Below, piece by piece: positions 30,353 to 40,021 of a DNA stretch of 64,000 nucleotides (positions are counted from its first letter, which is position 1; every line of letters starts with the position of its first letter). Origin of the DNA: Duganella aquatilis. Its GTDB lineage: Bacteria > Pseudomonadota > Gammaproteobacteria > Burkholderiales > Burkholderiaceae_D. The stretch lies in the NCBI RefSeq assembly GCF_009674565.1, contig NZ_WKJL01000010.1, positions 62,001-126,000 on the forward strand, given 5' to 3'. The notes under the pieces were generated by a model. That model was not told where the DNA came from, did no database searches, and was given only the letters and a program-made list of their open reading frames with translations. The position numbers and the translations under genes are program-made.

Positions 30353-33300
30353 ATGATTGTAGGCGACATGGAAATCCGGCTGCGCGCCGATATCGCTCGT
30401 CTGCAGCGCGACATGAATCAGGCGCGGCAGGTCGTTGGCGATACCGCCGCCGGCATTGGCCGCGCCGCCGACCAGATGAAGGCGGCATTGGCCGCGATCG
30501 GCCTGGGAGCTGGTCTGGCGCAGATCATTCAGATGTCCGATGAATACACGAAATTTACCGCGCAACTTCGCCTGGCTACGCTGTCGCAGCGCGAGTATGC
30601 CCAGGCGCTGGCCGACGTGAAGCGAATCTCCACAGATGCGCAGTCCAGCATGGCGGGCGCCGGCACGCTGTACGCGCGGATTGCAAACGGGACGCGCGAT
30701 TTGGGTGTGTCTCAGAAGCAGGTCGCCGACATCACCGAGACGGTCAGTTTGGCCCTGAAGGTATCCGGCGCCACGGCCGAAGAATCGGCATCCGCCATGC
30801 TGCAGCTGTCGCAGTCATTCGCGTCCGGCACCCTGCGCGGCGAAGAATTCAACGCCGTCAACGAGGCGGCGCCGCGTCTCATGAAGGCGTTGGCTGATGG
30901 AATGGGCGTGCCGGTCGGCGCACTGAAAGACATGGCCAGCAATGGCCTGATCACGTCCAAAATAATGGCGGACGTGCTGCCTCAGGCGCTGGAGAAGTTG
31001 CGCACCGAGAGCGCTCAGATCCAGACCATCAGCGGAGCGATGCAGGTCCTGAAAGATCGCTTCATGGAGTTTACGGCGGTTCAGGCCCAGACGAATGGCA
31101 TGGTGTCGCTGCTGACCGCCGGCATCGGCGTGCTCGCCAACAATCTGACGTTGGTAACTGGTGTCGTATCGACTTTGGCTGCGGTCAACGTTGTGAACTG
31201 GCTGACTGCGTGGGTTGCCAAGACCTACGAGCGCATCACCGCAGCATATGCACAGGTAGCGGCAGAGAATGCCGTTCGCGCCGCTTCGCTGGCCGCCATC
31301 GAAACAGAGGTCGCACGTGCTGCGGCTGATGTTGCAGTTGCGACAGCGACCCAATCCGCGATCCTGGTCGCGCGCGAAGAGGTGGTGGTGCGTTTGGCAC
31401 AGGCGAATTCGAATATCGTGGCGGCGAGCGCCGCCGTCGAAGCTGCGACAGCAGCCGGCGCACAGAGCTTTGCGCTTCGAACGCTTCGTGCCGCTACCAC
31501 TGAACTTGCAGCCGCCGAGGCGGCGCGCACTGCTGAACTATCTGCTTTGGCGGTACTGGGGCAGCAGCAGGCGCGGGTAAGTGCGCAGATCACGGCAGCG
31601 ACGGCCGCGCAGGCCGCGTCGCAAACTGCACTCAACACCGCAAGCGCCGTGGGATCCACCGCGGCAGGCGTCGCCGGCCGTGCGCTCGGGCTGCTGGGCG
31701 GCCCGATCGGCGCCGTTGTGACGCTGCTCGGTCTGGCAGCAACTGCCTGGTCGGTATGGGGGGCGAAGGCGGAGCAGGGTAACCAGCAAGCCGCTGAATC
31801 GTTTGATGAAGCGCAGGCCCGCATCATCAAAGGCCTCGACGAACAGATCGCCAAGAACGAAAAACTGATCCAGCTGCAAAGCGGCGGCATGAATAAGGAC
31901 AAGGCCGAAAAAAACTTGGCAGTTCTTGATCAGCTTGCGGCAGCCTCCCGGCGCCTGGACGATATCAATACTCGCTCTGGGGATTTCGCACCCGACAAGG
32001 GCAAAAGCAACGACGATATCTTGTTCGCGCGCCTGAAGGTGCTGAGGGACATCGATGAGCTTGGTGCCAAAATGCAGAAGCGGGATGCTACGGCAGATGC
32101 GGCCGCTGCGGTCGGCCCGGCCGCGCAAGCTCTGGTCGCCGTGCGCGAACGCCTCACCGGGGTGAACAAGCAGTATCTTGATGACCTGAAGGCTCTGCAA
32201 ACCGCCCGTGAGAGCAACGCGATCGGTGAAAAAGAATATGTCGGCCTGGTGGCGGCCTTGGCTACTGAAACTTATAAGAAATCCGAGGCCGGCAAAGACA
32301 GTATCGCCGGCATGAAAAAAGAGGAAACTGCCTATGAGTCGCTGATCTCGTCGATTCGCAGCAAGATTTCCGAAAACCAGGCGGAACTCAATACCGGCAA
32401 GGATGCTACCGAGTCGGAAAAAACCGCCATCAAGATCACCGAAGAGCTCGCAAGCGGCAAGCTCAAGCTGAGTGCTGCGCACAAAGATGTGCTCGCCTCC
32501 GCGCTTGCCCAGCAGGCGGCATCGGAACAAGCCCTCAAGGCCCAGACTGCACAAGGCGACGTGACGAAATTTATCGCGGCCAGCACTACCGCCCGTAGCG
32601 AGGCGGCCAAGGCGTTGGATGTCGAATATGCCGCCTACGGAAAGACCACCGATGCGCGCGATATGGAAATGGTCGCGGTTAAGTCGCAAGCGGACACACA
32701 AAAGAAGCTTGACGATCTCCAAGTGGCGAAGCTGCCGATTACCGATCAGATCATCGCGCAGCTTAAGTCTGAGGAAGCAGCGCGCACGCTGGTCGGCCAA
32801 GCTACTCTGGGGCAAACGAAGGCCTTGCAGTACGCAGCCTCCCTCAAGGCCGACAACGAACGATTTGCAGCTGAGTCTATTGCAGATCCGAAAGCACGCG
32901 CCGATGCGCTGCTGGCGATCGACGATCGCACCTGGAAAGAGCGGATCAAGCTGGCTGGCGACGGCACCGAGGCGCAGCGTATCTTGCAGGCTGAGTACGG
33001 CACGTGGTACGCCAACCAGCAGAAGCGGCTGACCAGCGAGGTCGACGTCACGCGCGCGACCGAGCTTCTGAAAATCATGGAGGCCGTGGATGATGCCGCT
33101 CGTCAGGCTGCGCAAGGCATGGCTGATTCGTTCGGCGCCGTCGGCAAGGCGGTCGGCGACCTGACCACCGCCCTGACCGGCTACCAACGCGCGCAGGCGA
33201 CCATTGCCGCGCAGCTTGCTGCTTCGCTTCAAGATGCGAAGGGCGACCCAACCAAGGTCGCAAGGGCGCAGGCCGTGGCCGCCCAGCAAAGCGCGCAGGC

Positions 33301-36190
33301 ACAGATCAAATCGTATGGCGATATGGCCAGCGCGGCCAAGGGCTTCTTCAGTGAAAACTCGAAGGGCTACAAAATACTGGAAACCACCGAGCGAGCCTTC
33401 CGCGCTTATGAGATGGCGATGGCCCTTGAATCGATGGTAAAGAAGATCTTCTTCAAGGAGGGGGAGGTCGCTGCAAACGTTGCTCTCAACGCTACCAAAC
33501 TGACCGGCGAAGCGACCACCAGTGCCGCATCGACCAGCCTGGCCGCGACGGAGGCGAGTGCCTGGGGTGTAACGGCTGTGGTCAAGGCGTTGGCCTCATT
33601 GCCGTTCCCTGCCAACCTTGCCGCCGGCGCCGCCACTTTGGCCGCTGTCATCGCCATCGGCGCCAAGCTTGTTGGTGGGCTGGGCGGTGGCAGTGGTGGC
33701 GGCCAGTCGGCCGCCGACGTGCAGAAGGCGCAGGGCACTGGCTCGGTATTCGGCGACAGTTCGGCGAAGTCGGATTCGATCCGCCGCTCGATCGAGCAGC
33801 TGACCGCCAATTCCAGCGACATGCTGCCGATCAACCAGGGCATGCTGACCGCGCTGCAGAACATCGAATCGTCGATGACGGGCCTGACGAACTTGGTGGT
33901 GCGCACCACGGGCCTGACCGATGGCGCCAACATGGGCATCCAGACCGGCACGATCGCGACGGGCGGCGTAGTTGCGCTCGCCGGCAGCGCCCAGGTGGGT
34001 AGCATGATCGGCGGCGCGCTGGCCGGCCCGCTCGGGGTTTGGATTGGCGGTGCAATCGGTGGCGCGGTCTCGAAGCTGTGGGGGAAAACAACTCAGAACA
34101 TCGTTGATTCGGGTCTGCAATACGGCGGCAGCGTGCGCTCCCTGCAGCAGGGCCAAGGTTTCGACCAGTACGCCAGCATCGACACGACCAAGTCCAGCTT
34201 CTTCGGCTTGTCGAAGAGTACGAGCAACCGCGTCGAGGTGCAAGGCCTGAACGATGAGTTGTCGAAGCAGTTCGGCCTGATCTTCACGAACCTGGACAAG
34301 TCGCTGCAGGCCGCGGCGACCGCCATGGGCGGCTCGGCCGGCGATGTGACCAAGGTGCTGGACAACCTCACGCTGGAAAGCACGAAGGTTTCCTTGAAGG
34401 GCCTGACCGGCACCGCGCTGACGGATGCGCTCAATTCGGTCATTTCGAAGTCGATGGACGAAATCGCGGAAGCGGCATTCCCGCAACTCGACCAGTTCCG
34501 CCAGGTGGGCGAGGGCTACGCCGAGACGGTGATGCGCATCGCCGGCGACTACGCCAAGCTCGACGCAATCTTGGCCGCCAGCAGCACGACCTTCGGCGCC
34601 ACCGGCATGGCCAGTATCGCGGCGCGCGAGCGTCTGATCGAGTTGGCCGGCGGCATTGATCAGCTGGCCAGCCAGTCGAACTCGTTCACCTCGAATTTCC
34701 TGTCGAAGGCCGAGCAGCTGGCGCCGGTGCAAAAGTACGTCACCGACCAGTTGGCGGCCATGGGGCTGCAAAGCCTGGACACTCGCGATAAGTTCAAGGA
34801 CTACGTGCTGGGCCTGGCCAACTCCGGCGCGCTGGCGACCGAAGCCGGCGCGCAGCAGTACGCGGCGCTGCTCGCGCTGGCGGATGCCTTCGCGAAAACT
34901 CACGCCGCCACGGTCGACCTGACCAAGTCGGAGCAGGAGATCGCCGACGAGCGCACCGACCTGCAGAACAAGCTCGACGAGCTGACCATGACCGAAGCGC
35001 AGCTGGCCGAGAAGGCGCGCGCCGCGATCGATGCGCACAATCTGGCGCTGTACGACCAGGTGGTCGCCGCGCAGGCGGCCAAGGATGCGACCAAGGCGCT
35101 GCTGGGCGATGTCGACACCGCATATTCGAACCTTCAAGCTGTCGTGGGCACGAAAAAGGATGCCCTCAACGCGATCTACCAGAGCGCATCCGACGGCCTG
35201 CAAGCGAGCATCGACAGCGTGACTGCGTCGGTGACGAAGCTGCAAAGCCTGTCGGATTCACTGCACTCCACCCTGGATAGTATGACCATCCCCGGCCAGG
35301 AGATGAGCGATCGCGCGGCGGCACAAGCCCAGATCGAGGCGGCGCTGGTCATCGCAAAGGCCGGCGGCCCGCTGCCGGACGCGGACTCGCTGAAGAACGC
35401 GCTGGCGACCGTGTCGAAGGATGCCTCTGGTCAGTTCGCCTCGTACACGGACTACATGCGTGACTTGTATCGCACGAAGAACAGTGTTGGCGCGCTGTCC
35501 GGCCTGACGGACACGCAGCTCTCGGCCGAGCAGCAGACGCTGAAGACCTTGCAGGCCCAGAAGGCTGCGCTGGATGCCGCGCACAAGGCGGAACTGGCAG
35601 CGCTCGACGCAACACTGGACCAGGCGAAGACCCAGACCGATCTGCTGCACGGCATTTACTCGTCGCTGATGACGCTGCCGCAGGCGCTGGCGGCGCTGGG
35701 TGGCGCAGTTTCGCAAGCGTCGGCAAATCCGGGCGTCAGCAAGGACACTGTGACCGCGCTGTATGAAGGATTGCTCGGCCGCGCGCCAGAGGCTGCGGGC
35801 TTGGCCTTCTGGCAGCTGCAGTTCTCCAATGGCGCGAGCATCGACGCCATCAAGAGCGCAATCATGTCCAGCAGCGAGTACCAGAGCCTGCATCCACCCG
35901 GCTTCGCGAGCGGCGGCTTCCATGCCGGCGGCCTGCGCGTGGTGGGTGAAAACGGTCCGGAAATTGAAGCGACCGGCCCGTCGCGAATCTGGAATGCCAG
36001 CCAGATGCGTGATGCGATGAGCGGCGGCAGCAACGCCGACCTGGTCGCCGAATTGCGCGCGCTGCGCAGCGAGATGGCGGAAATGCGAGCGACGTCGGCG
36101 CGCACGGCCGCCAGCAGCGAAGAGAGCACGAAGCTGTTCAAGCGCGTGATCCGAAACGACAAGCTCTACACGGAGGCTACCCCAGCATGA
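30353..36190 (+). CDS. Tail tape measure protein
   Basis: The 1945-aa protein is the longest in the window. It opens with MEIRLRADIARLQRDMNQARQV and a tape-measure N-domain (about 60-250; LRGEEFNAVNEAAPRLMKALA), then long Ala-rich coiled coils, membrane-like stretches near 445-470 and 1080-1105, and glycine-rich segments near 1200-1245. Near the end is GLLGRAPEAAGLAFWQLQF, a DUF4214-type motif, followed by ASGGFHAGGLRVVGENGPE, the classic tape-measure C-terminal motif. It sets tail length (at the usual 0.15 nm per residue, near 290 nm) and helps DNA entry. Confidence 0.92.
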   Translation: MIVGDMEIRLRADIARLQRDMNQARQVVGDTAAGIGRAADQMKAALAAIGLGAGLAQIIQMSDEYTKFTAQLRLATLSQREYAQALADVKRISTDAQSSMAGAGTLYARIANGTRDLGVSQKQVADITETVSLALKVSGATAEESASAMLQLSQSFASGTLRGEEFNAVNEAAPRLMKALADGMGVPVGALKDMASNGLITSKIMADVLPQALEKLRTESAQIQTISGAMQVLKDRFMEFTAVQAQTNGMVSLLTAGIGVLANNLTLVTGVVSTLAAVNVVNWLTAWVAKTYERITAAYAQVAAENAVRAASLAAIETEVARAAADVAVATATQSAILVAREEVVVRLAQANSNIVAASAAVEAATAAGAQSFALRTLRAATTELAAAEAARTAELSALAVLGQQQARVSAQITAATAAQAASQTALNTASAVGSTAAGVAGRALGLLGGPIGAVVTLLGLAATAWSVWGAKAEQGNQQAAESFDEAQARIIKGLDEQIAKNEKLIQLQSGGMNKDKAEKNLAVLDQLAAASRRLDDINTRSGDFAPDKGKSNDDILFARLKVLRDIDELGAKMQKRDATADAAAAVGPAAQALVAVRERLTGVNKQYLDDLKALQTARESNAIGEKEYVGLVAALATETYKKSEAGKDSIAGMKKEETAYESLISSIRSKISENQAELNTGKDATESEKTAIKITEELASGKLKLSAAHKDVLASALAQQAASEQALKAQTAQGDVTKFIAASTTARSEAAKALDVEYAAYGKTTDARDMEMVAVKSQADTQKKLDDLQVAKLPITDQIIAQLKSEEAARTLVGQATLGQTKALQYAASLKADNERFAAESIADPKARADALLAIDDRTWKERIKLAGDGTEAQRILQAEYGTWYANQQKRLTSEVDVTRATELLKIMEAVDDAARQAAQGMADSFGAVGKAVGDLTTALTGYQRAQATIAAQLAASLQDAKGDPTKVARAQAVAAQQSAQAQIKSYGDMASAAKGFFSENSKGYKILETTERAFRAYEMAMALESMVKKIFFKEGEVAANVALNATKLTGEATTSAASTSLAATEASAWGVTAVVKALASLPFPANLAAGAATLAAVIAIGAKLVGGLGGGSGGGQSAADVQKAQGTGSVFGDSSAKSDSIRRSIEQLTANSSDMLPINQGMLTALQNIESSMTGLTNLVVRTTGLTDGANMGIQTGTIATGGVVALAGSAQVGSMIGGALAGPLGVWIGGAIGGAVSKLWGKTTQNIVDSGLQYGGSVRSLQQGQGFDQYASIDTTKSSFFGLSKSTSNRVEVQGLNDELSKQFGLIFTNLDKSLQAAATAMGGSAGDVTKVLDNLTLESTKVSLKGLTGTALTDALNSVISKSMDEIAEAAFPQLDQFRQVGEGYAETVMRIAGDYAKLDAILAASSTTFGATGMASIAARERLIELAGGIDQLASQSNSFTSNFLSKAEQLAPVQKYVTDQLAAMGLQSLDTRDKFKDYVLGLANSGALATEAGAQQYAALLALADAFAKTHAATVDLTKSEQEIADERTDLQNKLDELTMTEAQLAEKARAAIDAHNLALYDQVVAAQAAKDATKALLGDVDTAYSNLQAVVGTKKDALNAIYQSASDGLQASIDSVTASVTKLQSLSDSLHSTLDSMTIPGQEMSDRAAAQAQIEAALVIAKAGGPLPDADSLKNALATVSKDASGQFASYTDYMRDLYRTKNSVGALSGLTDTQLSAEQQTLKTLQAQKAALDAAHKAELAALDATLDQAKTQTDLLHGIYSSLMTLPQALAALGGAVSQASANPGVSKDTVTALYEGLLGRAPEAAGLAFWQLQFSNGASIDAIKSAIMSSSEYQSLHPPGFASGGFHAGGLRVVGENGPEIEATGPSRIWNASQMRDAMSGGSNADLVAELRALRSEMAEMRATSARTAASSEESTKLFKRVIRNDKLYTEATPA

Positions 36191-37245
36191 GAGTAATCCC
36201 TCCCATCACCATCACCGACAGCATGCTGGTGAACAGCTCGATCGTTGAGGTGCCGCCGGCGATGCACGCCATGGGCACGACCTACGCGGCCGGTGCGACG
36301 GCCAGCGTGGGCACGGTCGGCCAGGTCATCACCGTCTACCGTTCGAAGCAAGCCGGCAACGTTGGCCACGCGCCGGCGAGCAGCCCGGACTGGTGGCTCA
36401 ACATCGGTGACACGTACGCAGCCTACGATCCGGCCGCCACCTACGGGCTGGGCGACACGGTGATCGATCCGGTCGCCCACCTGGTCTACGAGTCGCAAAT
36501 TGCGGCAAATCACGGCCAGCCGCTCACCACCGGCACCGCATGGCTGGATTTGGAGCAGCCGACCAACAAGTGGGCGTCGTTCGATCAGTTGCGAAATACC
36601 CAGGCTGTTGCACCGGTCGACGTCGTTCAGTCGATCGCGCCGGGCCAGCGCGTGAATTCCATCGCCGTCATCGGCCTGGATGCGCGCTGGGTGACGATTA
36701 CTGTTTCCGTTGGAGGCGTGGTGAAGTACACCGTGACGGTGGACTTGAGCAAGCGAAAAAGCCGCAGCTGGAGTCAGTATTATTTCGGGCTATTTCCGAT
36801 GCGCACCAGCGTGCAGTTCTTCAATCTCCCGCCTTACCGAAACGCCACGATCACTGTTACCGCCAGCAAGGTGAACGGTCAGCGCGGCGTGGGCGGGATC
36901 ATTCTTGGGAATTCGGTGTATCTGGGCGAGGCCCAGTATGAGGCCACATCGGACCACCTGAATTTCTCGGCGATCGAGCGTCGCGATGACGGGAAGCTGA
37001 AGCTGGTTCCGGAGCGCTCGGTACCAAAGGTCGACCTCACCATCTGGTTCGATAAAGAGCTCACCAGCCAGCTGCTGGATGTTCGCTCGCAACTCAACGG
37101 CCGGCCAGCAGTCTGGTCCGGTCTTGATGATTTCAAACTCGACTATTTCGAACCGCTCTTCATTTATGGCCCGCACAAGGAGTTCAGTTTGAACTTGAAG
37201 GAGTTCGAGTTTGGTGTCGCCACCCTGCAAGTAGAGGAAATGTAA
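36187..37245 (+). CDS. Tail tip/distal tail protein, probable
   Basis: The 352-aa protein follows the tape measure with an ATGA overlap, the place of distal tail or hub genes. An internal segment (WWLNIGDTYAAYDPAATYGLGDTVI) resembles small carbohydrate-binding repeats of phage fibre proteins. The C-terminal part (PKVDLTIWFDKELTSQLLDVR, FEFGVATLQVEEM) is beta-rich. No exact family is recognised. Confidence 0.6.
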   Translation: MRVIPPITITDSMLVNSSIVEVPPAMHAMGTTYAAGATASVGTVGQVITVYRSKQAGNVGHAPASSPDWWLNIGDTYAAYDPAATYGLGDTVIDPVAHLVYESQIAANHGQPLTTGTAWLDLEQPTNKWASFDQLRNTQAVAPVDVVQSIAPGQRVNSIAVIGLDARWVTITVSVGGVVKYTVTVDLSKRKSRSWSQYYFGLFPMRTSVQFFNLPPYRNATITVTASKVNGQRGVGGIILGNSVYLGEAQYEATSDHLNFSAIERRDDGKLKLVPERSVPKVDLTIWFDKELTSQLLDVRSQLNGRPAVWSGLDDFKLDYFEPLFIYGPHKEFSLNLKEFEFGVATLQVEEM

Positions 37246-37248
37246 AGT

Positions 37249-39249
37249 ATGACTATCACCGCTCCAGTTCCTGTAACCCCGCTTCCACCAGCACCGAACA
37301 CGAACGATCCGGACAACTTCGATGATTTGGCCGATGCTCGCATCGAAGCGGAAGGGCCGTTTGGCGACCAGATGAACGCGCTGGCTGCCAACGTCTTCAG
37401 CAATGCGTCCGAGGCCCAGACGCGCGCGCTTCAAGCGCAGCAGGCGGCGGCCGATGCTTCCAGCGCCGCCGCTGCCGCCGCGGCGTCGACGACGGCCGTC
37501 AAGTGGGTCGCTGGCAACTATGCTGATGGGGCAGCGGTGTGGTCGCCGACCAGCCGCTTCTCGTATCGCCATATTGGCGACGGCGCCAGCGCCATCGATC
37601 CTGCTCTTGACGCCGCACACTGGGTACTGCAGCTGTATGCGCTGGGCCTGGGTGGCATGATCATCACCGGCAGCGTGGATCTGATCGTCACATCCGGCGG
37701 CGCCATCAGCGTCACGCCGGCGACGCCAGGCTTGTACATCACGCTGCCTGATGCCACGACGCTCGCCCAGGGCGCGGTGGCCTTCCACGTATTCAATGCT
37801 GGCGTGTACGACATGGGAGTCAGGACTAAAGCTGGCGTGGTGCTGGGCTGGATTCGTCCTGGAACTTCCAGCGTGATCGGCGTGGCATCCAACGCAACGT
37901 TGGGCGGCGCCTGGGTGACGAGCAATTTGCATAAGCTTGGCGTGACCGCGATGCTTAACGTGGCATCCGTTCCTGGAACCACGCTGCGTCGCATCGCCAT
38001 TGATTCCACTCGCACGCTGTTCTTGTTTGGCGCGCTGTATGCCGTGGTCTATGATTCCAGTGCCCAGGCGTGGGGATCACCAATGCTGGTTCGGAGCATC
38101 CCCAACGGCGGGCGCGCCTCTGGCATTTTGGTTGGCGCCGATAAAGTGTTGGTGGCGAGTTGCGACGGCACGACCGGTATCCAGTCGGTCGTACTCACGC
38201 TGACGGGCGTGACAATCGCGCCACCGGGCACGCCAGCCACTGCAACGGCTGGTGCTAACGTGTCGCTCTGGGGTGACTTTATTGCAGTTGGCGCAGGCTT
38301 CGCCTTCTCGTATTTTGGATCTTCCGGTGGCTATCTTCGCGCAATGACGGTCAGCGGCACCGCTCCAACTATCGGCCCTGAAGTCGCGTTCGGGGATTCC
38401 CTCCCTCTTTTGTTCGTGTCCGGTGCAGTCCTGCGCGCAGTGAATTACTCAGGCTCGACTCTCGCTTGCCAGCCCTATACGTTGTCTGCGGCCAACTTGA
38501 CGCCAGGGACTGGTGCAAGCTTTTCATCGTCAGCCGGTGGAAATGTGCGAGCCTTCCAAAACGCTGCTGGGAATATCGTTGCCTTCCACGATTTGGTTGG
38601 GTCAGTTGCCGCGACGGTGTTCAAACTGACCGGAACAACCGAAGCGTCTACCTCTATCGCAATGTTCGCGAGCGCTTCTGCAACTTCGAGTAGCCTCGAC
38701 TATGTACAAATCTCGGCAACCAAAACAGCGGTGGCGACAGCTTCGTCGGGCTCCAGTGTGGTTCTTTGGAACATCCACATCGACAATGGCGGCACGAGCG
38801 CCGCCGGAACACCAGATCAATTTTCCGTCACATCTGTTGCGGTGTCTGCCATTGGCGCCTCCGGAAATACTGCTAGATTTGCGGTCAGCAGTGGCTTGGA
38901 TTTGTTCCCTCCAACGATGTTGCAATTTGACTGCTCTGGTGCTTCTCCAGTACGCGGCAGCGTCCAATCGCGCTGGGGAGTAAATTCCCCTGGCAAGAAC
39001 TTTTCTGGCAAAGATCTGCGCCATTATTCGCTGCTGGCCGCCGGCAATAATCAGTATGCGTTTGGTGGTAACCACGGTTCTGATGCCTGCTACAACGCCG
39101 TCAGCATCCAGTCGTTGCCCGCCCTTGGTGAAAATCTAATCAACGGCACACTCGGCGCTGCAGCAAACGAAAGCTGGGTGCTCACCGGCCTGACAGCGGT
39201 CAGCGGCACGCTGGGCACTACAATCAAACGAGTGGAGGCAGCAGCATGA
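37249..39249 (+). CDS. Tail fibre-like protein
   Basis: The 666-aa protein has a Pro-rich N-terminus (MTITAPVPVTPLPPAP), a short Ala-rich coiled coil (about 50-82) that may anchor it to the tip, and then a long beta-strand and Gly/Ser/Thr-rich region (90-660) typical of receptor-binding fibres. It is the only large fibre-like gene. The stop overlaps the next start. Confidence 0.65.
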   Translation: MTITAPVPVTPLPPAPNTNDPDNFDDLADARIEAEGPFGDQMNALAANVFSNASEAQTRALQAQQAAADASSAAAAAAASTTAVKWVAGNYADGAAVWSPTSRFSYRHIGDGASAIDPALDAAHWVLQLYALGLGGMIITGSVDLIVTSGGAISVTPATPGLYITLPDATTLAQGAVAFHVFNAGVYDMGVRTKAGVVLGWIRPGTSSVIGVASNATLGGAWVTSNLHKLGVTAMLNVASVPGTTLRRIAIDSTRTLFLFGALYAVVYDSSAQAWGSPMLVRSIPNGGRASGILVGADKVLVASCDGTTGIQSVVLTLTGVTIAPPGTPATATAGANVSLWGDFIAVGAGFAFSYFGSSGGYLRAMTVSGTAPTIGPEVAFGDSLPLLFVSGAVLRAVNYSGSTLACQPYTLSAANLTPGTGASFSSSAGGNVRAFQNAAGNIVAFHDLVGSVAATVFKLTGTTEASTSIAMFASASATSSSLDYVQISATKTAVATASSGSSVVLWNIHIDNGGTSAAGTPDQFSVTSVAVSAIGASGNTARFAVSSGLDLFPPTMLQFDCSGASPVRGSVQSRWGVNSPGKNFSGKDLRHYSLLAAGNNQYAFGGNHGSDACYNAVSIQSLPALGENLINGTLGAAANESWVLTGLTAVSGTLGTTIKRVEAAA

Positions 39250-39662
39250 TGACCCTGAAGACGCCGGCGGATACCTTCGGTCCTTTCGTTACCGCGCACC
39301 AAGAGGGTGCTTCGTGGATCTGCGACGGCGTGGTCTATCCGGCGTCCGTGGTTGGTGATGCCGTCCTCGTGCCGGGCGCTCCTGAAGCACCGCCGACGCT
39401 CGCGCCGCCAGTGCCGCGCCAGTGCTCGATGTACGCCGCCCGCACGGTGCTGTATACGGCCGGCCTGCTGGAACTTGTCGAAGGCATCATTGCCAATATG
39501 CCTGGCGAGGCGGGCGACCTCGCGCGCATCAAGTGGGCGACGGCGCTGACCGTGCGCCGTGACGACGACTTGGTCACGCAGGTGATTCCAGCGCTCGGGA
39601 AGACCGAGGCCGAGATCGACGCCATGTTCGTGGCTGCCGATCTGATCGACCGCCAGTCCTGA
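39246..39662 (+). CDS. Small fibre-associated protein, unknown
   Basis: GGAGG 7 nt before ATG 39246 gives a strong start. The 138-aa protein has a beta-rich N-terminus (DTFGPFVTAHQEGASWICDG), a Pro-rich linker, and a helical C-terminus (YAARTVLYTAGLLELVEGII). Its place right after the fibre gene suggests a fibre assembly or cap role; the family is not recognised. Confidence 0.5.
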   Translation: MMTLKTPADTFGPFVTAHQEGASWICDGVVYPASVVGDAVLVPGAPEAPPTLAPPVPRQCSMYAARTVLYTAGLLELVEGIIANMPGEAGDLARIKWATALTVRRDDDLVTQVIPALGKTEAEIDAMFVAADLIDRQS

Positions 39663-39687
39663 TCTTTCAGTTTTACGCGCCACAACC

Positions 39688-39708
39688 ACCCGCTCCGGCG
39701 GGTTTTTT
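39688..39708 (+). terminator. Intrinsic terminator after fibre module
   Basis: ACCCGC-tccg-GCGGGT followed by TTTTTT. It separates the tail module from the lysis cassette. Confidence 0.85.
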
Positions 39709-39730
39709 ATTGCCCAAAGAAAGGCCACAC

Positions 39731-40021
39731 ATGCCAGAAATCTCCCCGCAACCGGATCAGCCTCCTCGTGGCCAGTGGCACCTGGAAAAGTCCGTGTCGA
39801 TCACGCACTTGTTTTCGACCATCGCCGCCATTGCCACCCTGGTGGTGCTCGGCTCCAAGTTCGACACGCGCGTGACGCTGCTGGAGCAGCAGGTCGCCGC
39901 GCAGCACGCCGTCGACAGCCGGCAGGACAAGGAGGTGGATGACTTCAAGCGCATGGTCCGCGAGGACTACCGCGCGATCGACGACAAACTGCAGCGCCTC
40001 ATTGAAAGGGCAAAACCATGA
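39731..40021 (+). CDS. Small membrane-coiled coil protein of lysis cassette
   Basis: The 96-aa protein from ATG 39731 (AAAGG upstream) has one membrane span (about 26-42; LFSTIAAIATLVVLG) and a C-terminal coiled coil (VTLLEQQVAAQHAVDSRQDK). Such proteins precede holin/endolysin genes in many prophages. It may be a holin partner. The stop overlaps the next start. Confidence 0.6.
   Translation: MPEISPQPDQPPRGQWHLEKSVSITHLFSTIAAIATLVVLGSKFDTRVTLLEQQVAAQHAVDSRQDKEVDDFKRMVREDYRAIDDKLQRLIERAKP

Noticed and set aside
31538-33289. Long minus-strand frame (583 codons) opposite the tape measure gene
   Set aside because: It lies entirely antisense to the well-supported tape measure protein, has no domain or ribosome site, and long antisense frames are expected at this GC content.
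33596-35245. Second long minus-strand frame (549 codons) in the tape measure gene
   Set aside because: Same reasons; the His/Arg/Gln-rich composition is typical of shadow frames.
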